Part shown: positions 25,737 to 35,143 of the stretch, piece by piece | Layout of the letters: the number at the start of each line of letters is the position of its first letter | How positions within the stretch are numbered: position 1 is the stretch's first letter | Assembly (NCBI GenBank): GCA_963782185.1 | Contig: CAWAJB010000018.1 | Location: 1 to 64,000, forward strand | Length of the DNA: 64,000 nt | From: RYN-230 sp963782185 | GTDB lineage: Bacteria; Actinomycetota; Actinomycetes; Streptosporangiales; Streptosporangiaceae | Direction: 5' to 3' | Position numbers and translations under genes: made by a program | The notes under the pieces: model-generated | The model's database searches: none | The model's input: only the letters and a program-made list of their open reading frames with translations | What the model was told of the DNA's origin: nothing

Positions 25737-26704
25737 GTGAGCGGGGTGGTGGCCGCGGTACTCACTGTGCTGTCGCTGCCGTTCCTCGTGGCGCGGGCGG
25801 CGGGCGGGCGGCCACCGAATCCGGGCCCGAAGCTGGCCGCCCTGGCCCCGGTGGGAATCGTGCCCGCGCTGGCCGGGGCCGTAGTGGCCGCGCTGTCCTC
25901 CTGGTGGCTCGCGCTGATCCTGGCCGTGCCCGCGCTCACCCTGGTGGCCTGGCAGCTGCCACCGGCCCGGCCGTCCCGCCGGGCCCGGGAGCCGGCGGCC
26001 GGCCCGGGGGCCAGGCGGCGCCGCTGCGGGTGCTGACCCTGAACGTCATGGGGGGCGCGGCGGACGCGGAGGCCATCGCCGCTACCGTGGCCGCCCTCGA
26101 GGTGGACATCCTCCTGGTCCAGGAACTGACCACGGGGCTGGTGCTGCGCCTGGCCCTCACCGGCCTGGCGGACCTGCTGCCGCAGTCGCAGCTCGAGCCG
26201 CGCGAGGGCTCCAGCGGCACCGGGCTGTGGGCCCGCTGGCCGCTGACCCCGCTCCCCCCGGTGGACGGCCTGTTCGCGGCGGCTCCCCGGGCCCGCATCG
26301 ACCCACCCGGCGGGCCGGCTGTCACCGTCACCGCCGTGCACCCGGTCGCCCCCGTGGGGGACCGGGAACGTCTCTGGCGGCGGGAGCTCGGGCTGATCCA
26401 GTCGGCCCTGGCCGGCACGAGCGGCCCGCAGCTGGCGGCCGGGGACTTCAACGCCACCCGCGACCACCGCGCGTTCCGTGCGCTGCTCCGCTCGGGCTTC
26501 GTGGACTGCGCCGACGCCGCCCGCCAGCGGCCCTGGCCCGGCTTCACCTGGCCCGCGGACCGGCGCTTCCCGCCGCTGATGCGGCTGGATCATGTGCTGG
26601 CCTCACGCCCCGGGGTCGTGGTGCACGAGGCCCGGATCGTCCGCGTGCCCGGCACCGATCATCAGGGCGTGCTGGCCGTCCTCGAATTCTGCTCCCCAGG
26701 CTGA
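25737..26704 (+). CDS. Membrane-anchored EEP-family hydrolase, broken by a one-base frame change
   Basis: The first frame (GTG at 25737 after GAGGTGGGG) encodes two to three hydrophobic segments (VVAAVLTVLSLPFLVARA, VGIVPALAGAVVAALSSWWLALILAVPALTLVAW) and a Pro/Arg linker. The catalytic domain continues in a different frame to 26704: LRVLTLNVMGG, ILLVQEL, AGDFNATRDHRAF, RLDHVLAS and TDHQGVLAVLEF. These are the Asn, Glu, Asp/Asn and Asp/His residues of the endonuclease/exonuclease/phosphatase fold. Adding one G to the G5 run at 26006-26010 restores a single protein of the actinobacterial membrane-EEP type. Its substrate (DNA or phosphodiester lipid) is unknown. Confidence 0.65.
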
Positions 26705-26790
26705 CAGGTCCCGGCGGGCAGATCACCGGCTGGCGATCACCGGCCGGCTGATCACCGGCTGGTGCATCCCGGCTGGCCCGGGCCGGACCG

Positions 26791-27633
26791 TTATCTTGGC
26801 TGCTGGCCGGCGGCCGCGCCGGCCAGTGCACCGAGCAGGGCCACGACGCCGTCCGGCCCGTCCACCACCAGGTCGGCCGATTCAGCCAGCGCGGTCACCT
26901 CGGCGGAACCGCTGAACACGGTCAGCCCCGGCGTGCCGTCACCGCGCAGCGCGCGCACCGCGTCGAAGGCGGCCACGTCACCCAGGTCGTCTCCGCAGAA
27001 CATGACCGCGGACGGCTGCCGTTGCGCGGCGAGGGCGAGCAGGGCCTGGCCCTTGTCCATGCCCTGGGGCCGCAGCTCGATCACCATCCGTCCCGGCTCG
27101 ACCGCCAGCCCGTGTCGTGCGGCCAGGCTGGACAGGGGCTCGCGGAGCCGGTCCAGGGCAGCCTGCGGATCGCCCGCCTGCCGGGTGTGCACCGCGACCG
27201 CATGGCCCTTGTCCTCGATCCGCGTCCCGTCCGGCGCGCCGGCGTCGGCCAGCAGGGCGGGCAGCTCGGCGCGCGCCGCCTCGACCCCGGGCGGCGACGG
27301 CGGTGACTCCAGCGTCCCGTCCGCCCAGCGCTCGAGGCCGTAGTGGCCGAGCACGGTGAGCCCCGGGACCGCCTGGAACCCGCCCAGCTCCACGGCGGAC
27401 GCGGCGGGACGGCCCGTGATCACCGCGAGGGTGCCGACCACCGCGGCCACCTGGCGCAGGGCCGGGACCGCACCGGGGTGCGCCCGGGCCGCAGCCGGGT
27501 TGGCCACGATCGGGGACAGCGTGCCGTCAAAATCCAGCGCGACCAGGGCCCGGCCCGGGTCGGCGAGCAGCGCATCCAGCCCGGCCCGCCCTTCCGGGGT
27601 CACCGGCGATGGCAGGCCCGGCGTCCCGCTCAC
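26791..27633 (-). CDS. otsB: Trehalose-6-phosphate phosphatase
   Basis: A HAD-superfamily phosphatase of 280 residues that completes trehalose synthesis. HAD motif I is LVALDFDGTLSPIV (Asp34 nucleophile, Asp36), motif II region LAVITGRPA, then VIELRPQGMDKGQALLAL (lysine) and motif III/IV MFCGDDLGDVAAFDAV. LTVLGHYGLERWADG matches the trehalose-phosphatase cap. The GTG at 27633 overlaps the stop of the DUF3263 gene (GTGA), so the two form an operon. It is convergent with the EEP gene and near otsA. Confidence 0.93.
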   Translation of the reverse strand: MSGTPGLPSPVTPEGRAGLDALLADPGRALVALDFDGTLSPIVANPAAARAHPGAVPALRQVAAVVGTLAVITGRPAASAVELGGFQAVPGLTVLGHYGLERWADGTLESPPSPPGVEAARAELPALLADAGAPDGTRIEDKGHAVAVHTRQAGDPQAALDRLREPLSSLAARHGLAVEPGRMVIELRPQGMDKGQALLALAAQRQPSAVMFCGDDLGDVAAFDAVRALRGDGTPGLTVFSGSAEVTALAESADLVVDGPDGVVALLGALAGAAAGQQPR

Positions 27634-27893
27634 CAGGAGGAACCGTCGCGGCGGTCGGGGCCGGCCGAGCGCATCCGGTGCCGCCTGGCGCGCTGCCGGC
27701 GCAGCCGGGTGACCAGGGCCGGATCGAACACGAGCGCCTCCGGACGGTCGATGAGGTCGTTGAGCAACTGGTAGTAGCTGGTCGCGGTCATCCCGAGGGC
27801 GTCACGGATCTCCTGCTCCTTGGCCCCGGGCGAGCGCCACCAGCCACGCTCGAAGGCGAGGACCCGCATCTCGCGTTCGGACAGCGCCGCCAT
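27630..27893 (-). CDS. DUF3263 protein
   Basis: An 87-residue actinobacterial protein (LSEREMRVLAFERGWWRSPGAKEQEIRDALGMTATSYYQLLNDLIDRPEALVFDPALVTRLRRQR). Its helix-turn-helix-like core (REMRVLAFE, then IRDALGMTATSYYQLLNDLI) resembles a DNA-binding domain, and the family is of unknown function. It overlaps otsB by four bases and is regularly found next to otsB in actinomycetes, so it may be a regulator of the trehalose genes, which is inference. Confidence 0.85.
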   Translation of the reverse strand: MAALSEREMRVLAFERGWWRSPGAKEQEIRDALGMTATSYYQLLNDLIDRPEALVFDPALVTRLRRQRARRHRMRSAGPDRRDGSSW

Positions 27894-27974
27894 CTGCCCT
27901 CCAGTACCGCGCCCGTAGCTTCATCGTAGGGCGGCTCTAGCCGCTGTGCCCACGACCCCGTACGCTCAGCCTTC

Positions 27975-28793
27975 GTGGCTTCATTCGACTGCATAACGTT
28001 CCTTACTGACTACGGGCTGGAGGACGGGTTCGTCGCGGCCTGCCATGGGGTAGCCGCCCGCATCGCGCCCGCCATCAGGCTCATCGACATCACCCACCTC
28101 GTGCCTCCCGGCGACGTGCGCCGCGGCGCCGCGGTGCTGGCCCAGACCATCCCCTACCTGCCGGCGGGCGTGCACGTCGCGGTGGTCGATCCGGGAGTCG
28201 GGACCGCACGCCGCGGGATCGCGGTGGCCGCCGGGGACAGCATCCTGGTCGGCCCGGACAACGGCCTGCTGTCCTGGGCGGTGGCCGCGCTGGGCGGGGC
28301 GGCCGCGGCCTGCCAGCTGACCAACGGGGAGCTGTGGCTGCACCCGGTGTCGCCCACGTTCCACGGCCGGGACATCTTCACCCCGGTCGCGGCGCACCTG
28401 GCGGCCGGCGCCGACCTGGCCCTGGCGGGCACGCCCATCGACCTGGCGGACCTGGTGACGCTGCCCGCGCCGACCAGCCGGGTGCACGACGGCGAGGCCG
28501 AGGGCGAGGTGATGTCGGTGGACCGCTTCGGCAACGTCCAGCTGTCCATCGCTGCCTCGGACGCCGACCGCCTCGGACTGGGTTTCGGATCCCCGGTGGT
28601 GGTCCGCTGCGGGCGGCGCCAGCTGACCGTGCCGTACCTGGAGACGTTCGCCGCGGTGGCACCCGGGGAGATCGTCGCCTTCACCGACAGCGCGGGTCTC
28701 ATCTCGCTCGCCGTGAACGGTGGCGACGCCGCGGAGCAACTCGGGCTCCCGCCCGGGGCGCATGTCCGGCTGTCCGCGGCCATGCCCGCCTGA
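27975..28793 (+). CDS. SAM hydroxide adenosyltransferase (DUF62 family)
   Basis: A 272-residue protein of the fluorinase/chlorinase-like superfamily. The N-terminal domain starts ITFLTDYGLEDGFVAACHGV, with the conserved aspartate of the SAM site, then IDITHLVPPGDVRRGA, VAVVDPGVGTARRG and GPDNGLL. The C-terminal domain has SPTFHGRDIFTPVAAHLA and DRFGNVQLSI. Housekeeping members hydrolyse S-adenosylmethionine to adenosine and methionine using water, whereas halogenases are rare relatives with a specific insertion that I do not see. The start is the GTG at 27975. It is divergent from DUF3263/otsB. The physiological role is not established. Confidence 0.88.
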   Translation: MASFDCITFLTDYGLEDGFVAACHGVAARIAPAIRLIDITHLVPPGDVRRGAAVLAQTIPYLPAGVHVAVVDPGVGTARRGIAVAAGDSILVGPDNGLLSWAVAALGGAAAACQLTNGELWLHPVSPTFHGRDIFTPVAAHLAAGADLALAGTPIDLADLVTLPAPTSRVHDGEAEGEVMSVDRFGNVQLSIAASDADRLGLGFGSPVVVRCGRRQLTVPYLETFAAVAPGEIVAFTDSAGLISLAVNGGDAAEQLGLPPGAHVRLSAAMPA

Positions 28794-28980
28794 GATCTGC
28801 GCGTCCCGCCGGGTCAGCCGCGCCGGGCGCCGGGGCTGCTGGCCAGGCCCGCCACGTCCGGCGGCCCGGCCAGCCCGCGGGCCCGGCCGCGGTCGCGAGC
28901 ATGGGCGGGCCGTCCATCTCCGCCCTCCGGATCGCCCCGAACGTGGCAGAATGCCCGGGGGATGAATGGAGGATCAGCGC

Positions 28981-31900
28981 ATGGCGCAGCGGCTCCGGAG
29001 CCGGGCGACGGCGGCTGTCGCCGCAGGCCTCGCAGCGGCCTGCATCGGGGTGGCAGCGGCGCCCGCGTTCGCGGACACCGTCCGCAACCAGGAGTGGTGG
29101 CTCACGTCTTTGCACGTGACCAAGGCCTGGCTGTCCAGCCGGGGTGCGGGCGTGAAGGTGGCCGTGCTGGACAGCGGCGTGGACCCCGCCCAGCCCGACC
29201 TGGCCGGCTCGGTCATCACCGGGCGGGATTACACCGGCTCCGGCCGGACGGCGGGCGGCCCGTTCTGGGGTGTGCATGGCACGGCGGTGGCCAGCATCAT
29301 CGCCGGGCACGGGCATGGCCCGCACCACGCTGACGGCATCATCGGGGTGGCGCCGCAGGCGAAGATCCTGTCCGTCCGGGTCACGCTGGACAACAAGGAC
29401 CCGCTGCTGGTCAGCCCCACCGTGGTGGCCGCCCTGCCCCGCGCCATCGCCCGCGGCATCAACTACGCCGTCCGGCATGGCGCCCAGGTCATCGACCTGC
29501 CCCTCGACCCGGCCGCGCAGGCCGGCGGGACCACCCCGGGCGGCAGCCCGGCGGAGCGCAGCGCGGTCAAGGCGGCGCTGGCCAAGGGCATCGTCCTGGT
29601 CGCCCCGTCCGGGGATAACGGCGCCGGGACCGACTCGGTCAACTACCCGGCCGCCTACCCGGGCGTGATCTCGGTCGGCGCGTTCGGCCCTGGCTTCGTC
29701 AAGGCGCCGTTCACCAGCCACCAGCCCTACGCCACGCTGACGGCGGCCGGCAACGGCGTCGTCGCGGCCAACGGCCCAACCGCGTACGCGAAGATGAAGA
29801 GCACCAGCGCCGCGAGCGCCGTGGTGACCGGCATCGCCGCCCTCATCCGGTCGCAGTTCCCCACGTTCACCCCGGCTCAGGTCGAGCAGGCCCTGACCAG
29901 CGGCACCGTGTTCCACCACAAGAACGGGCGGACGGACGGCTCCGGGTTCGGCACCGCGGACGCGGCTGCCGCCCTGCTCGCCGCGGCCAAGATCAACGCG
30001 ACGCCGACCAGTTCAGCGTCGCCGGGCACGGCGGGCAACCCGGCCCCGCCCACCGCCCCGAAGGTCCATGTAGCCACCAAGAGCTTGTGGCAGGCCGTGC
30101 GCTTCCCGGCGCTCGGGCTCGCGGCCCTGCTGCTGCTCGCGCTCATCATCCTGGTCAGCGTGCGGGTCCGGCAGCGCCGCGCGCTCGACGCCCAGCTGGC
30201 TCCGTTGCAGGCGGCGGCGCGGGCTTCGCGGACCCAGGCGGCCAGCATGACCGGGATGGGCAGTCCGGGACCTGGCTACGGGCGGCCCGCGGGTGCCGTG
30301 GCGCCCGGCCGGGCGCCGGCGAGCAGCGAACCCGTGGGCAGCGGCCCGGCGAACTTTGGCCTGGACAGCGCCGGCCTGGCCGGGGCTGGTCTGGCTGACC
30401 CACGTATGGCTGACCCACGTCTGGCCGGGACAGGGCTGGCCGGGACAGATCTGGCCAGCTCTGTCGCGGCGAGCGCGGGCCCGGCGGGCCACGGGTTCGC
30501 CACCGGTGGGGTGCCCGGCGGCTGGCCGGGCGGTACCAGCCGACCACTATCAGGCTCGGTGGCCCGCCCGGTAGTCAGCGGCAAGCCACCCTGGGAAGAA
30601 GAACAAGGCGACGACCGGCTGGCGGCCCCGCCCGCGCCCGGACCGCCCCCTGCTGAGCCTGGCCGGGGCGGGGGCAGGTTCCTGTTGCCGGGCCGCGGGC
30701 TGGGCAGCCTGGACGCTGCGGGCGGCAAGGGCTCCGCGGACAGTGGTCCGGGCGGCGCCCGGCCTGGCCACAGCAGTTCCGGCCGGTCCGCCGGCAGCGA
30801 CAGCGCGAGCACCCTGAACCTGGGTGGCTGGAGCCTGGGCAAGCCGGGCAGCGGCGGCACGGGCGCGCCAGCCACGGGCGGGCTGGGGACAGGCGGGACG
30901 GTCACGGGCGGTCCAGCCACGGGCGGGCCGGTCACTGCCGGGCCAGCCACGAGCGGGCCAGCCACGAGCGGGCCAGCCACGAGCGGGCCGGCCACAGGCA
31001 GGGGTGACGCCGACGCCGGCCACGGGACCGCGACCAACGGGACCACGACCAACGGAACCGCCGGCCACGAATCCCCGGGAGCCGGGCGGGAAGGTCCCGG
31101 GTCCCCAGGGCCGCTGGCCGGGAACGGCGGTACCGGCTCGAACGGGGCCGCCGCTGCCGCCCGGGCCCGCTTCGGCCCGTCACCGTTCGATGATCCCTCG
31201 TTCGAGATCCCCGCCGTCAGGCCGTCCGCCTCCGACGGCTCCCCCTCCGACGACCGCGCGTTCGGCGCGCCGGCCGCGGGCACATCCGCCCGGGGCGCGT
31301 CCGGAGCAGGTGTCGCTCCCCCGGATGCCCCGGCATCAGGCCGGCCCGCGCCGCGTGCCTCCGCGGATGCAGACAGCCCGGGTCCAGGCACAGGGACGCG
31401 TGCCCCGGGCCGCCACGGCGCGGTGCGTGGCGCCCCCGCCGGGAACTCTCCCCGGGCGGCCGGTGGAGCCGACCCCGACGCTCCGGCCGGGAGCCGGACC
31501 AGCGATGCCCCGGCCCTCCCGATGCGTGGGCTCGGCTCCGCGCAGCGGCTGAATCCGGTGCGCGCTTCCAGGCCCAGTGGCCACCCGCCCTGGGAGCCGG
31601 CCGAGAAGCCAGTCAGCGAGCTGCCGTGGATGGACGCGCCCGGCGCCGGCCAGAGCCGGCTGGTTCCGCCCCGGCGGTCCTTCCCCGCGGGCGCCGACGG
31701 ACCGCCCGCCAGCGGTCTGGGCGCCAGCGGTCTGGGCGCCAGCGGTCTAGGCGCCAGCGGTCTGGGCGCCAGCGGTCTGGGCGCGGGTGAGACCGGCCGG
31801 CCACTGGCCGCCGCCGGCGGCCCGGCCGACCCGCCGCCCATGACCGCCTCGGGGCTGGTCCGGCGCAAGCCGAAGAGCCAGAGCCCGTTCCCCGAGCTGG

Positions 31901-32049
31901 AGGGCCCGCCGCCGGGGCTGAAGCCATCGGCCGGCAGCGGTTCCGGCGACGAGGCCGAGGAAAGCCGGCCCGTGTACTCGTGGAATCCGTCCGCCACCAC
32001 GGAGGCCTTCCCCGTGGTGCCTCCCCCCGGAGACTCGCGCCCCGGCTAG
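28981..32049 (+). CDS. Mycosin-like S8 serine protease with a long disordered C-terminal tail
   Basis: 1,022 residues from the ATG at 28981 (GGAGG eight bases upstream). A signal peptide covers residues 1-32 (ends APAFADT). The subtilase domain follows: Asp64 in AVLDSGVDPAQPD, His99 in GVHGTAVAS, and Ser276 in KSTSAASAVVTG. A transmembrane helix at about residues 373-395 comes next. This layout is that of the mycosins (MycP), membrane-anchored proteases of type VII secretion, but no ESX genes are nearby. Unlike mycosins, about 625 low-complexity residues follow on the cytoplasmic side, with repeats such as LGASG, TSGPA and LADPR and three scattered PPWE motifs. The target is unknown. Confidence 0.85.
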   Translation: MAQRLRSRATAAVAAGLAAACIGVAAAPAFADTVRNQEWWLTSLHVTKAWLSSRGAGVKVAVLDSGVDPAQPDLAGSVITGRDYTGSGRTAGGPFWGVHGTAVASIIAGHGHGPHHADGIIGVAPQAKILSVRVTLDNKDPLLVSPTVVAALPRAIARGINYAVRHGAQVIDLPLDPAAQAGGTTPGGSPAERSAVKAALAKGIVLVAPSGDNGAGTDSVNYPAAYPGVISVGAFGPGFVKAPFTSHQPYATLTAAGNGVVAANGPTAYAKMKSTSAASAVVTGIAALIRSQFPTFTPAQVEQALTSGTVFHHKNGRTDGSGFGTADAAAALLAAAKINATPTSSASPGTAGNPAPPTAPKVHVATKSLWQAVRFPALGLAALLLLALIILVSVRVRQRRALDAQLAPLQAAARASRTQAASMTGMGSPGPGYGRPAGAVAPGRAPASSEPVGSGPANFGLDSAGLAGAGLADPRMADPRLAGTGLAGTDLASSVAASAGPAGHGFATGGVPGGWPGGTSRPLSGSVARPVVSGKPPWEEEQGDDRLAAPPAPGPPPAEPGRGGGRFLLPGRGLGSLDAAGGKGSADSGPGGARPGHSSSGRSAGSDSASTLNLGGWSLGKPGSGGTGAPATGGLGTGGTVTGGPATGGPVTAGPATSGPATSGPATSGPATGRGDADAGHGTATNGTTTNGTAGHESPGAGREGPGSPGPLAGNGGTGSNGAAAAARARFGPSPFDDPSFEIPAVRPSASDGSPSDDRAFGAPAAGTSARGASGAGVAPPDAPASGRPAPRASADADSPGPGTGTRAPGRHGAVRGAPAGNSPRAAGGADPDAPAGSRTSDAPALPMRGLGSAQRLNPVRASRPSGHPPWEPAEKPVSELPWMDAPGAGQSRLVPPRRSFPAGADGPPASGLGASGLGASGLGASGLGASGLGAGETGRPLAAAGGPADPPPMTASGLVRRKPKSQSPFPELEGPPPGLKPSAGSGSGDEAEESRPVYSWNPSATTEAFPVVPPPGDSRPG

Positions 32050-32113
32050 CCAGCCGGGCTAGCGAGAGGCGGCCCGGCTGGCGAGAGCCCGCCCCGCTGG
32101 CGAGAGGCGGGCC

Positions 32114-32842
32114 TTACCCCGGAGGGGCCTGGCCGTCCATTTCGGCCTTGCGGACCGACGCGTACATAGGCACGTACTCCTGCCCGGAGAGGTCACCGAT
32201 CGCCTGGATGACGTCGTCGGTGATGGCGCGGCGCGCCTTGCCCGGGGCGGTCCCCTGGTAGGCCTCGAACGTGAGTGGCTTGCCGATCCGCATCGATACC
32301 TGATGCAGCCGGGGCACCACGTGCCCGGGCGGCAGGATGTGGTCAGTGCCTATCATCGCCACCGGGATCACGGGCAGGCCGGAGTTCATCGCGAGCCAGG
32401 CCACGCCGGTCCGGCCGCGGTAAAGCCGCCCGTCGGGCGAGCGGGTGCCCTCGGGATAGATGCCGAACAGCTCGCCGCTGCGCAGCAGCGCCAGCGCCGC
32501 CTCCAGCATGTCCTGCCCGGCCCGGGCCTGCGCCCGGTCCACGGACAGCTGCTTGGTAGCACGCAGGTAGGTACCGGCCAGCCGCTGGCCCACGCTCCGG
32601 CCGGTGAAGTACTCGGACTTCGCGGCAAAGGTCAGCGGGCGGTCGAGCATCAGCGGAAGGAAGATCGAGTCCACGATGGACATGTGGTTGGAGGCCAGGA
32701 TGGCTCCGCCCTCGGGAGGGATGAACTCCAGGCCGGTGATGCGGGGGCGCCAGAGAAGACGCAAGAGCGGGCCGGCCACAACCCTGGACAGCTGGTACTG
32801 CACCCGATGACTCCCGGAATGTCGATCCGCCTGGCTGCTCAA
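32114..32842 (-). CDS. plsC: 1-acyl-sn-glycerol-3-phosphate acyltransferase family protein
   Basis: A 242-residue acyltransferase of phospholipid synthesis. The catalytic HX4D motif is ASNHMSIVDSIFLP (His53, Asp58). The acceptor motif FGIYPEGTRSPDGRLYRGRTGVAWLA and LPVIPVAMIGTDHILPPG are the other two family blocks. It acts at the cytoplasmic membrane. It is followed by a small set of GGCTGGCGAGAG repeats in the gap to the convergent protease gene. The upstream neighbour on the same strand is the LCP protein. Confidence 0.9.
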   Translation of the reverse strand: MSSQADRHSGSHRVQYQLSRVVAGPLLRLLWRPRITGLEFIPPEGGAILASNHMSIVDSIFLPLMLDRPLTFAAKSEYFTGRSVGQRLAGTYLRATKQLSVDRAQARAGQDMLEAALALLRSGELFGIYPEGTRSPDGRLYRGRTGVAWLAMNSGLPVIPVAMIGTDHILPPGHVVPRLHQVSMRIGKPLTFEAYQGTAPGKARRAITDDVIQAIGDLSGQEYVPMYASVRKAEMDGQAPPG

Positions 32843-32948
32843 AGATATCCGGGGCCAGCCGCAGCCGACGCGGCTCGGTCACGCCCGAGTCCTCAGCCGC
32901 GGCGCCCCGGCCCGGCCTTCTGCCCAGAGCCAGCCGACCCGGCCCAGG

Positions 32949-34679
32949 TCAGCTCGCGCAGATGTTCTGGCTGGCCGTCCGCGACGAGACACTGGGCGAG
33001 GGAGTAGGGACGGACGACTGGGTCGTGCCCGCGGTCTGGGTCGTGGTCGTGGTCCCGTAGTTACTGCCCAGCAGGAGCACGAGCCGGTCGCTGCTGCCCG
33101 GGACCTCCTGGATGGCCGAGCCGGGCACCCTGGCCTCCAGCAGCCTGGCCTGTGCCCCGTGACCCGCGTGGTACCTGATCACCGTCTCGGTGACGTCCTG
33201 CGCGGTCCCCTGGGTCATGCTGGTCACGTTGAAGCCCTTCTGCGTCAGCAGGAGGCCAACCGAGTTCTGCAGCCCGTACTGCGCGGTCCCGTTGCGGACC
33301 GAGACGGAGACCGTGCGCGGCGACATCGTGGGCTTCCTGGCCTGCTGCACCCTCCCGTTGCTGACCGGGATGTCGTCCCGGAAGTCCTGGAAGATCCTGC
33401 TGTCCACGGGCTGGGTCCACAGCACGTTGGCGGTGTCGGTGGGCACCACCAGCTGGCGGGGGTAGGTCGGCAGGGTGAAGAACGTGACCTGGCTGGAAGG
33501 CAGGTTCCGGACGCTCATGGCCAGGTCGTAGAGGCCGTGAATGCCGCCGAGCTGGCTGTCGACCGTGATCGACTTGGTGGCGGCGTTGAGGAAGTTGTAG
33601 ATGGCGATCGGGTGCAGCAGCTTGCTCTTCACCCGGCCCACAAGCGAGGACATGAAGGCTTGCTGGCGGCCGATCCGCTCAAGGTCACTGCCGTTGCCCA
33701 GGGTGTAGCGGGCCCGGACATAGGCCAGCGCCCCCAGGCCATGCAGCAGATGATGACCGGGCTTGAGGAACAAGCCGGACTTCGGGTCGCTGATCGCTGT
33801 CGTGTTGCACTCCTCGACCCCGCCGAGCGCGTTCACCATGTCCCGGAAGCCCTGGAAGTTGATCGACACGAAGTGATCGATGTGGATGCCGGTGTCCTGC
33901 TCCAGGGTCTTGATCGTGCACGCCACGCCCAGGTCGGTGTGGTTGCCGTCCAGGTTGCCCAGGGCGAAAGCCTCGTTGATCTTGAACGTGGTCGGCGCGG
34001 ACGTCTGGCCGTTGCCCATCTTGCAGGCCGGGATGTTCACCCAGGAGTCACGCGGGATCGACATCACGTTGACCCACTTTCGGTCGGCCGCGACGTGCAT
34101 GATCATCAGCGTGTCGGACTGGTCCGTGTTGAGGTTCTGGCCGAAGCCGCGGCCCTGGCCGTTGCGGGTGTCCGAGCCGATGATCATGATGTTCTCGGCC
34201 CGCGGATGGGTGTCGACGGGCTGGCTGCCGAGTTCGCCCGAGATGTCGAGCTGGTGGATGTTGCCGTTCAGGTGCCGGTAGACGGCATAGGCACCGCCGA
34301 GGGCCAGCAGCACCACGACCGCGACGCCCCCGGCTGTCCAGGCCAGGATCTTCTTCTTGCGGCCAGGGTGGTGGCCCAGCTCGGGCGGTCCGGCCGGCCC
34401 GGCCGCCGCGCCCCCGGCAGCGGGGGCCGCCGCGTTGCCAGCGGGGTCCGCCGCCTCGGCAGGCGGCGGTGCGGGATCATGCGCGGGAGCGCCCCCGGGC
34501 GGTCCATCCCCCTGAGCCTGCCCGGCCGCGTCCGGCACCTCACTGTCCGGCCCTCGCTGCAGCGGGTCCTCACCGTCCAGGCCGCGCTCCGGCGGGTCCT
34601 CACTGCCCGGCGCATGCCCCCGGCCTGAACCAGCCTCGCCCATGTCAGGGCCAGGCCCGTCCGTGTCAGCCGGCCCCAT
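32949..34679 (-). CDS. LytR-CpsA-Psr (LCP) family cell-wall ligase
   Basis: A 576-residue membrane protein. A long Pro/Ala/Gly cytoplasmic N-terminus (about residues 1-105) leads to one transmembrane helix (ILAWTAGGVAVVVLLALGGAYAVY). The LCP domain follows: AENIMIIGSDTRNGQG, SDTLMIMHV, VNVMSIPRDSWVNI with the pyrophosphate-binding arginine, INEAFALG and LAYVRARYTLGNGSDLERIGRQQAF. A LytR_C domain (about residues 430-530) and a Ser/Thr-rich tail end it. LCP proteins attach wall polymers to peptidoglycan outside the membrane. The start at ATG 34679 is the first good one. The partner polymer is unknown. Confidence 0.9.
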   Translation of the reverse strand: MGPADTDGPGPDMGEAGSGRGHAPGSEDPPERGLDGEDPLQRGPDSEVPDAAGQAQGDGPPGGAPAHDPAPPPAEAADPAGNAAAPAAGGAAAGPAGPPELGHHPGRKKKILAWTAGGVAVVVLLALGGAYAVYRHLNGNIHQLDISGELGSQPVDTHPRAENIMIIGSDTRNGQGRGFGQNLNTDQSDTLMIMHVAADRKWVNVMSIPRDSWVNIPACKMGNGQTSAPTTFKINEAFALGNLDGNHTDLGVACTIKTLEQDTGIHIDHFVSINFQGFRDMVNALGGVEECNTTAISDPKSGLFLKPGHHLLHGLGALAYVRARYTLGNGSDLERIGRQQAFMSSLVGRVKSKLLHPIAIYNFLNAATKSITVDSQLGGIHGLYDLAMSVRNLPSSQVTFFTLPTYPRQLVVPTDTANVLWTQPVDSRIFQDFRDDIPVSNGRVQQARKPTMSPRTVSVSVRNGTAQYGLQNSVGLLLTQKGFNVTSMTQGTAQDVTETVIRYHAGHGAQARLLEARVPGSAIQEVPGSSDRLVLLLGSNYGTTTTTQTAGTTQSSVPTPSPSVSSRTASQNICAS

Positions 34680-35143
34680 GCGTTCTCACCCCATGCCCAG
34701 ATCCGGTCGGGGGCTCGTGCAGTGTCGATGCGGACGCGCGGCGGTTGCGGAGCGTCACACTCGGGTGCACAAACCATCCCACTCGGCGCAACGTAGTACT
34801 CGCGCGGATAGTTTCACTGCCCGCTACGTACCCACCTGAGGGCAAATAGTCGCCTTCAGCAGGAGTAACGGTCAGTAACTGTCCTCGTGATCAGAGTACA
34901 CGTCGTGGTTTCTGGTGCTCTGGGTGGCACAGCACCATTTAACGGGGCTGATGTCCTGGCAGCCCCACATGAGGTTTGTGGTGCGGTATGGCCACCCCCG
35001 CTCCCGGCGGAGCCAATTCCAAATGTCTACTAAATCGATCGATATAATCTATTAGCGCTTCCCCCGGGCCAGCGGGGAAATCACACCTGCCCCACTTCCC
35101 CGTAGGGTCGGGTCATCAGCACGACACCGCGAGAGGATCCGCC
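34680..35143. other. Gene-free, AT-richer promoter region
   Basis: This 464-base gap separates the leftward LCP gene and the rightward broken nitroreductase. No gene is seen. Its second half is AT-richer, with the palindromic ATCGATCGAT core at about 35033-35042 next to TATAATCTATTAG, a plausible promoter with its -10 element for the nitroreductase. Promoters for both genes are expected here. Confidence 0.5.

Noticed and set aside
27975..28793. Fluorinase or chlorinase (halogenating SAM enzyme)
   Set aside because: The sequence fits the common SAM hydroxide adenosyltransferase, and I see neither the extra loop of halogenases nor any halometabolite gene nearby.
30276..32000. A 574-codon minus-strand frame opposite the protease tail
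   Set aside because: It is a mirror of the low-complexity tail repeats with no independent domain or ribosome-binding site.
28981..32049. Possible type VII secretion locus
   Set aside because: Only the protease resembles an ESX component; no EccB, EccC, EccD, EsxA-like or PE/PPE-like gene is present.
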